From: Actinomycetes bacterium
GTDB lineage: Bacteria > Actinomycetota > Coriobacteriia > WRKU01 > WQUG01
DNA: 10,259 nt
NCBI GenBank assembly: GCA_009785855.1
Contig: WQUG01000074.1
Span: 1-10,259 of the forward strand
Reading direction: 5' to 3'
A program made the position numbers and the translations under genes. The stretch's first letter is position 1; every line of letters starts with the position of its first letter. Positions 6,366 through 10,259 of this stretch are shown here, in pieces. The notes under the pieces are model-generated. The model ran no database searches. It had not been told where the DNA came from and saw nothing but the letters and a program-made list of their open reading frames with translations.

Positions 6366-6600
6366 GACGACTGACAGCTCTGTTGGCGAGGGGGTCGTTC
6401 GCGTACGCGAGCGACCCCCTCGCCTCCCACTTGCAGGTATGTCGGCGAGGGGGCTCAGGCGACGGGTCGACTGACCCCCTCGCCACCCACTGACAGCTCT
6501 GTCGGCAAGGGGGCTCGGGCGACGGGTCGACCGACCCCCTTGCCACCCACTTACAGTCCGAACCCCCTCGCCTCGCCGCTTGCAGGTCAGTCGCCTGCAT
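6366..6600. repeat. array of about 60-bp hairpin repeats (three full units and one half)
   Basis: Stems: unit 1 at 6385-6424 (19 bp with one G-U pair), unit 2 at 6444-6484, unit 3 at 6504-6544; a fourth copy keeps only the right arm (6563-6572). Each stem starts GGCGAGGGGG or GGCAAGGGGG and closes with the complement. Spacers of 19 nt resemble ACCCACTGACAGCTCTGTC. Units 2 and 3 differ by paired changes that keep the stem. The array fills the gap between the sigma-like gene and infA. It may terminate the former, protect mRNA ends, or be a REP/BIME-like family. Confidence 0.85.
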
Positions 6601-6608
6601 GATACGAT
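6580..6608 (+). promoter_or_regulatory. candidate infA promoter
   Basis: TTGCAG (6580-6585), a 17-nt spacer and TACGAT (6603-6608) with TG at 6600-6601 resemble a -35 with extended -10. GATAAT at 6606-6611 is an alternative -10. An inverted repeat TGCAGG/CCTGCA (6581-6586, 6594-6599) lies between the hexamers and could be an operator. Confidence 0.4.
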
Positions 6609-6656
6609 AATAAACCGCGTGTTTTCTCGGAATGTGACAGGAAGGCGTACCAGGTT

Positions 6657-6890
6657 TTGTCGGAGAAGGAAGCAGCCATCGAGCTGGAGGGAACGGTCAT
6701 CGAGCCGCTCCCCAATGCGATGTTCAAGGTCGAGCTCGATAACGAGAACGGTCCCGGGCATCAGATCCTTGCCCATATCTCTGGCAAGATGCGTATGCAT
6801 TATATCCGCATCCTTCCGGGCGATCGTGTGAAAGTCGAGCTTTCACCTTATGATCTGACACGGGGGCGTATCACCTACCGTTACAAGTAG
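6657..6890 (+). CDS. infA: translation initiation factor IF-1
   Basis: IF-1 binds the ribosomal A site during initiation and cooperates with IF-2 and IF-3. The 77 residues form the S1-like OB fold, with the hallmark segments EGTVIEPLPNAMF (11-23), AHISGKMR (39-46), YIRILPGDRVKVELSPYD (49-66) and RGRITYRYK (69-77). Compared with E. coli IF-1 there is an insertion of about four residues in the loop around DNENGPGHQ (28-36). The start is TTG at 6657, preceded by AGGAAGG (6639-6645) with an 11-nt spacer; no in-frame ATG or GTG lies nearby. It is the first gene of the ribosomal run and is separated from map by almost 4 kb of unrelated genes. Confidence 0.95.
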   Translation: MSEKEAAIELEGTVIEPLPNAMFKVELDNENGPGHQILAHISGKMRMHYIRILPGDRVKVELSPYDLTRGRITYRYK

Positions 6891-6951
6891 AAAAGTATCG
6901 CCTGCGGCTGGGCGTTGTAGATAGAGCGAAAAGGAACAAAGGAGACCCATC

Positions 6952-7065
6952 ATGAAGGTCCGTCCTTCAGTGAAGAAGATGTGCGATAAGTGCAAGATCA
7001 TCCGACGCCACGGGCGCGTGTATGTCATCTGTGACAACCCGCGTCACAAGCAGCGTCAGGGCTAG
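6952..7065 (+). CDS. rpmJ: 50S ribosomal protein L36
   Basis: The smallest large-subunit protein, which binds 23S rRNA through a zinc ribbon. The 37 residues MKVRPSVKKMCDKC... carry all four zinc ligands: C11, C14, C27 and H32. This makes it the zinc-binding form, not the cysteine-free form used under zinc limitation. AAAGGAG at 6938-6944 lies 7 nt before the ATG. It follows infA by 61 bases and precedes rpsM by 15, matching the usual order. Confidence 0.97.
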   Translation: MKVRPSVKKMCDKCKIIRRHGRVYVICDNPRHKQRQG

Positions 7066-7080
7066 AGTAAAGGAGCATCT

Positions 7081-7455
7081 GTGGCTCGTATCTTCGGTAT
7101 CGACTTGCCGCGCGAAAAGCGCGTCGAAGTCGGTTTGACCTACATCTACGGCATCGGGCTTACCACCAGCCAGAAGATCCTGGCTGCCACCGGCATCGAC
7201 CCGAGCACCCGCGTCGCGGACCTCAGTGACGAGGACGTCTCGACCATCCGCGACTACATCGACAAGAACCTTCAGGTCGAAGGTGACCTGCGGCGTGAGA
7301 CCTCACAGGATATCAAGCGCCTGATGGAGATCGGCTGCTATCGCGGCCTGCGCCATCGTCGCGGCCTGCCCGTGCGGGGCCAGCGGACCCATACCAACGC
7401 CCGCACCCGCAAAGGACCGCGCCGTCAGATCGGCGCGCGGAAGAGGGAGGCGTAA
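7081..7455 (+). CDS. rpsM: 30S ribosomal protein S13
   Basis: S13 sits in the 30S head, contacts the P-site tRNA and forms the bridge to L5 in the large subunit. The 124 residues start MARIFGIDLPREKRVEVGLT and show the helix-two-turns-helix core YIYGIGLTTSQKIL and the C-terminal RGLRHRRGLPVRGQRTHTNARTRKGP. The basic tail ends in ARKREA. The start codon is GTG, with TAAAGGAG 6 nt upstream. Only two bases separate its stop from the rpsK start, so they are translationally linked. Confidence 0.97.
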   Translation: MARIFGIDLPREKRVEVGLTYIYGIGLTTSQKILAATGIDPSTRVADLSDEDVSTIRDYIDKNLQVEGDLRRETSQDIKRLMEIGCYRGLRHRRGLPVRGQRTHTNARTRKGPRRQIGARKREA

Positions 7456-7457
7456 CG

Positions 7458-7856
7458 ATGGCCCCCAAGAAGAACACCCGCAGCCGCCTGAAGAAGAGCG
7501 AACGTAAGAACATCGCGGTCGGTCAGGCGCACGTCAAATCCACCTTCAACAACACGATCGTGACGATCACCGATCCGGCTGGCAACGTCATCGCCTGGCA
7601 GAGCGCCGGTACCTCTGGTTTCAAGGGCTCACGTAAGTCGACTCCCTTCGCCGCCCAGCTGGCGGCCGAGGCCGTCGCCAAGGTCGCCCAGGAGCACGGC
7701 ATGCGTAAAGTCGCCGTCTTCGCCAAGGGACCGGGTTCAGGTCGCGAGACCGCCATCCGCAGCCTGCAGGCTGCCGGTCTTGAGATCGCGTCCATCCAGG
7801 ACGTGACGCCCGTCCCGCACAACGGTTGTCGTCCGAGCAAGCGTCGCCGCGTCTAG
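7458..7856 (+). CDS. rpsK: 30S ribosomal protein S11
   Basis: S11 forms part of the 30S platform at the mRNA exit channel and interacts with S7 and 16S rRNA. The 132 residues show the typical HVKSTFNNTIVTITDPAGN (25-43), SAGTSGFKGSRKSTPFAAQ (49-67), KGPGSGRETAIRSL (90-103) and the C-terminal DVTPVPHNGCRPSKRRRV. GGGAGG at 7445-7450, inside the end of rpsM, serves as its Shine-Dalgarno with a 7-nt spacer. Confidence 0.97.
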   Translation: MAPKKNTRSRLKKSERKNIAVGQAHVKSTFNNTIVTITDPAGNVIAWQSAGTSGFKGSRKSTPFAAQLAAEAVAKVAQEHGMRKVAVFAKGPGSGRETAIRSLQAAGLEIASIQDVTPVPHNGCRPSKRRRV

Positions 7857-7886
7857 ACGCGCGCTGATAAGAGGAGAACACACACT

Positions 7887-8513
7887 ATGGCACGATACAG
7901 AGGAGCCACTTGTCGCCTTTGTCGCCGCGAGGGAGAGAAGCTCTTCCTGAAGGGCGACCGCTGTTTCAGCGACAAGTGCGCCATGGAGAAACACCCCTAT
8001 CCGCCGGGACAGGCCGGCAAGAAGCGTCCGCGTGAGTCCGAGTACCGACTCCAGATGCGCGAGAAGCAGAAGACGAAGCGTATGTACGGCATGCTCGAGA
8101 AGCAGTTCCACGGCTACTACGAGCTCGCCAGCCGTCAGCCCGGGATCACGGGCGAGAATCTGCTGATCCTGCTCGAGACCCGTCTGGACAACGTCGTCTA
8201 CCGTCTGGGCTTCGCGAAATCGCGGGCCGAGGCGCGCCAGATCGTGCGCCACGGACACATCACGGTCAACGGCCAGCGTGTCGACATCCCGTCCTTCCGC
8301 GTGAGCGAAGGAGACCTGGTGGGTGTCGCGCCTAAGGCCAAGGACCTGCTGGTCATCAAGGCGGCGATCGTCAGCAACGAGCGCTCGACCGTCCCCGGAT
8401 GGCTGGAAGTCGATATCGAGAAACTGCAGGGTTCGGTGCTTTCGATGCCGAAGCGCGAACAGATCGACATCACGGTCCACGAGCGTTTGATCGTCGAGCT
8501 CTACTCGAAGTAA
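7887..8513 (+). CDS. rpsD: 30S ribosomal protein S4, zinc-binding form
   Basis: S4 binds 16S rRNA early in small-subunit assembly and takes part in decoding fidelity; in several bacteria it also represses its own operon. The 208 residues carry an N-terminal four-cysteine site, C9, C12, C26 and C31 (C-x2-C-x13-C-x4-C), then the helical domain and an S4 RNA-binding module at about 98-160 (LETRLDNVVYRLGF, RQIVRHGHITVNG). GAGGAG at 7871-7876 lies 10 nt before the ATG. It is followed by rpoA with a 16-base gap, as in Actinomycetota and many other high-GC genomes. Confidence 0.97.
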   Translation: MARYRGATCRLCRREGEKLFLKGDRCFSDKCAMEKHPYPPGQAGKKRPRESEYRLQMREKQKTKRMYGMLEKQFHGYYELASRQPGITGENLLILLETRLDNVVYRLGFAKSRAEARQIVRHGHITVNGQRVDIPSFRVSEGDLVGVAPKAKDLLVIKAAIVSNERSTVPGWLEVDIEKLQGSVLSMPKREQIDITVHERLIVELYSK

Positions 8514-8529
8514 GGAAGGAACGGTATCA

Positions 8530-9468
8530 ATGAGTGACTTTATGAAGCCAAGCGTGACCGTTCAGGAGCTGGACGGATATACTTCACGCTATATCGTCGA
8601 ACCTCTTGATCGGGGATTCGGCTACACCCTGGGCAACTGCATGCGCCGCGTGCTCCTCTCCTCGCTGGAAGGAGCTGCGGTCACCAGCATCCGCATCGAC
8701 GGCGTGCAGCATGAGTTCTCGACTATCGAGGGCGTCCATGAGGACGTCACCGACATCGTGCTCAACATCAAGGGACTGGTGTTCCGCGAGACGGGTATCG
8801 GCGAGGGCACTGCAGAGGCGCTGCTCTCCGTGACCGGGCCGCGCACCGTCACCGGCGCCGATCTGAGCGTGCCGAGCGAGTTCGAGCTGGTCAACCCCGA
8901 CCATGTGATCGCGACGCTCAACAAGAACACGAGCCTCAACATCTACCTGCATCTGGGTACCGGTCGCGGCTATGTGTCGGCGGAGCGCAACAAGAAGCCC
9001 GGCGATGTCATCGGCGTGATCCCGGTCGACAGCCTGTTCTCGCCGGTGAGCCGCTGTGCCCTGACGGTTGAGAACACGCGTGTCGGTCAGCGCACTGACT
9101 ACGAGAAGCTGATCCTGGAGGTCGAGACGAACGGCGCCATGGCGCCCGACGACGTCATCGCGCGCGCCGGTCGCGTCATCGACGAGCATATGCAGCTCTT
9201 CGTCGAGCAGACCATCACGCCCATCGAGGAGGAGTCGATCTTCTCCGAGTACAGCGAAGGCGAGTTCGGCCAGCTGGACACGCCGATCGAGCAGCTCAAT
9301 CTCTCGGTCCGTGCCTACAACTGCCTGAAGCGCCAGGGGGTCAACACCATCGGCCAGCTGTGTGAGTGCACCGAGAACGACCTGCTGAACGTCCGCAACT
9401 TCGGCGCCAAATCGATCGAGGAAGTCAAGGACAAACTCATCGACATGGGCCTGAACCTGAAGTCCTAG
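8530..9468 (+). CDS. rpoA: DNA-directed RNA polymerase subunit alpha
   Basis: The alpha dimer starts RNA polymerase assembly, and its C-terminal domain contacts UP elements and activators. The 312 residues show the N-terminal dimerisation domain (about 1-230) with EPLDRGFGYTLGNCMRRVLLSSLEG (24-48), GVQHEFSTIEGVHEDVTDI, and the RVGQRTDYEKLILEVETNG segment (184-202). An acidic linker (about 232-250) leads to the helix-hairpin-helix C-terminal domain (250-312). Its R261 and N264 in SVRAYNCLK correspond to the DNA-contacting R265 and N268 of E. coli. AGGAAGGA at 8513-8520 overlaps the rpsD stop and lies 9 nt before the ATG. Confidence 0.98.
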   Translation: MSDFMKPSVTVQELDGYTSRYIVEPLDRGFGYTLGNCMRRVLLSSLEGAAVTSIRIDGVQHEFSTIEGVHEDVTDIVLNIKGLVFRETGIGEGTAEALLSVTGPRTVTGADLSVPSEFELVNPDHVIATLNKNTSLNIYLHLGTGRGYVSAERNKKPGDVIGVIPVDSLFSPVSRCALTVENTRVGQRTDYEKLILEVETNGAMAPDDVIARAGRVIDEHMQLFVEQTITPIEEESIFSEYSEGEFGQLDTPIEQLNLSVRAYNCLKRQGVNTIGQLCECTENDLLNVRNFGAKSIEEVKDKLIDMGLNLKS

Positions 9469-9478
9469 GAGGATCGCG

Positions 9479-9829
9479 ATGAGACACGGAGTGAAAGGCC
9501 GCAAGCTGGGTACTGACGCCTCGCACAGCGCGGCGATGCGTAAAAGCCTGGTCGCGGCCATCCTTAAGCATGAGAGTATCAAGACGACCGAGACGCGCGC
9601 CAAGGAGATCCGCGGCGATGTGGACAAGGTGATCGGTTGGGCCAAGCGCGGCGACGTGCATGCGCGTCGCCTGGCGATCGCGAAGGTCGGCGACCAGGAG
9701 CTCGTCGCGAAGATCTTCGAGGAGAAAGAGCGCTTCGAGGGTCGCCCCGGCGGCTACACCCGCATCAGCAAGCTGGGCCCCCGCAAGGGCGACGCGGCGC
9801 CTATGGTGGTCATGTCGCTTTTAGATTAA
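9479..9829 (+). CDS. rplQ: 50S ribosomal protein L17
   Basis: L17 lies near the polypeptide exit tunnel and binds 23S rRNA. The 116 residues start MRHGVKGRKLGTDASHSAAM and contain AAILKHESIKTTETRAKEIR, ending with GGYTRISKLGPRKGDAAPMVVMSLLD, as expected for the family. AGGAGG (9467-9472) overlaps the rpoA stop codon and lies 6 nt from the ATG, so rpoA and rplQ are tightly coupled. It is the last gene of the ribosomal run; a terminator follows within 35 bases. Confidence 0.97.
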   Translation: MRHGVKGRKLGTDASHSAAMRKSLVAAILKHESIKTTETRAKEIRGDVDKVIGWAKRGDVHARRLAIAKVGDQELVAKIFEEKERFEGRPGGYTRISKLGPRKGDAAPMVVMSLLD

Positions 9830-9861
9830 CGAGGAGCATCTCCTTCCAGCTAAGCCGCTCA

Positions 9862-9910
9862 GAGCGACCCTTAAGGGCTAAAGCCCGACACGGGTCGCTC
9901 TTCATGTCTT
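9862..9910 (+). terminator. terminator of the infA-rplQ operon
   Basis: GAGCGACCC (9862-9870) and GGGTCGCTC (9892-9900) form a perfect 9-bp stem, with an inner hairpin GGGCT/AGCCC (9875-9886). TTCATGTCTT follows, a moderate U-tract. It lies directly after rplQ. Confidence 0.75.
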
Positions 9911-9945
9911 AGCCGAAACGATCTGCACCTCGTAAGAAACGGGCC

Positions 9946-9976
9946 TGTGACAAAGGGGTCAGGCCCCTTTGTCACA
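9946..9976. repeat. perfect 13-bp inverted repeat, possible bidirectional terminator or REP-like unit
   Basis: TGTGACAAAGGGG (9946-9958) and CCCCTTTGTCACA (9964-9976) flank the 5-nt loop TCAGG. The right arm abuts the stop codon of the convergent small gene. Hairpin and position fit a terminator for that gene. The GGGGTCAGG core also resembles repeats I associate with REP-type sequences, from memory only. Confidence 0.6.
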
Positions 9977-10162
9977 TCAAAATCTGAAGCCGCGGCGGAT
10001 CACGTAGAGGATCACGTAGAACCAGCCGAAGAAACCGTGGATGAGCATCCACAGGATGGAGTGGTTCGCGGTATAGGAGATGATCATCGCCACGACGCTG
10101 CCGATACCGAAAGTCCCGATGCCGCAGCCGCAGCCTTTCCGCTTTGTATCACTCTCAGCCAT
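9977..10162 (-). CDS. small hypothetical membrane protein
   Basis: Function unknown. The 61 residues have a charged N terminus (MAESDTKRK), then GCGCGIGTFGIG, one or two hydrophobic segments (about 18-31 and 36-55) and a basic C terminus (RRGFRF). The core HSILWMLIHGFFGWFYVILYVI resembles short hypothetical membrane proteins seen in many Gram-positive bacteria, whose role I do not know. The start is ATG 10162-10160, with AGGAG 7 nt upstream; an earlier in-frame ATG at 10249 lies upstream of the candidate promoter and is less likely. The gene converges on rplQ, and inverted repeats separate the two. Confidence 0.75.
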   Translation of the reverse strand: MAESDTKRKGCGCGIGTFGIGSVVAMIISYTANHSILWMLIHGFFGWFYVILYVIRRGFRF

Positions 10163-10185
10163 GTCATACTCCTCAGTTCTGGGGG

Positions 10186-10197
10186 ACAGTTTACTGT
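10186..10197. promoter_or_regulatory. ACAGT-TT-ACTGT inverted repeat, possible operator
   Basis: Perfect 5-bp arms with a 2-base centre lie near the predicted transcription start of the small membrane protein gene, between its -10 box and its Shine-Dalgarno. Confidence 0.25.
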
Positions 10198-10202
10198 AAC
10201 CG

Positions 10203-10211
10203 ATTATACCA
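10203..10211 (-). promoter_or_regulatory. extended -10 promoter of the small membrane protein gene
   Basis: Read leftward, TG-G-TATAAT occupies 10211-10203, a consensus extended -10, about 40 bases before the start codon. No clear -35 is seen. Confidence 0.5.
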
Positions 10212-10259
10212 AGTGGGGAAGATGCCTCCCGTTTCTGCTTGCTGATCATGCTTTGTGCA

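Noticed and set aside
6019..6600. Minus-strand frame encoding a repeated peptide of about 20 residues
   Set aside because: The repeat period of about 60 bp keeps the frame open; the peptide repeat is a by-product of the hairpin array, and the rest overlaps the sigma-like gene.
6366..6600. CRISPR array
   Set aside because: The repeats are about 60-bp hairpins with similar spacers, not short identical repeats with unique spacers, and no cas genes are present.

Overview
The window is GC-rich bacterial chromosome, most likely from a Coriobacteriia-like member of the Actinomycetota. This placement is inference. It rests on a high-GC gene set in a Gram-positive style spc/alpha ribosomal order (adk-map ... 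infA-rpmJ-rpsM-rpsK-rpsD-rpoA-rplQ), a four-cysteine S4, an adenylate kinase with a short zinc LID, a carbamate kinase suggesting arginine fermentation, and DUF4190-like membrane proteins. No rRNA, tRNA, CRISPR array or intact insertion sequence was seen. No stretch of more than 300 bases lacks a gene or repeat.

Layout. (1) 1-1180: a leader with an inverted repeat and repeated octamers, then carbamate kinase (arcC). (2) 1181-1435: an intergenic stretch holding a 109-bp element bounded by 19-bp imperfect inverted repeats, a second hairpin and an extended -10 promoter. (3) 1436-2853: adk and map, translationally coupled, ending in a hairpin whose loop is the map stop codon. (4) 2879-4925, minus strand: exonuclease III (xth), then two tandem paralogous Pro-rich DUF4190-like membrane proteins. 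(5) 4950-6365: a divergent promoter region and a plus-strand ECF-type sigma factor-like protein with a C-terminal transmembrane helix and a disordered Ala/Pro tail. (6) 6366-6600: three approximately 60-bp hairpin repeats plus a half unit, with compensatory base-pair changes between copies. (7) 6657-9829: infA, rpmJ, rpsM, rpsK, rpsD, rpoA and rplQ, tightly packed with good Shine-Dalgarno sites, ending in a terminator. (8) 9946-10162: a perfect 13-bp inverted repeat abutting a convergent small membrane protein gene.

The translation and transcription genes form one co-directional set, interrupted between map and infA by a block of unrelated genes on both strands. arcC sits where secY would usually precede adk. 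The best candidates for undescribed biology are the covarying hairpin array upstream of infA, the membrane-anchored sigma-like protein, and the 109-bp inverted-repeat element upstream of adk.
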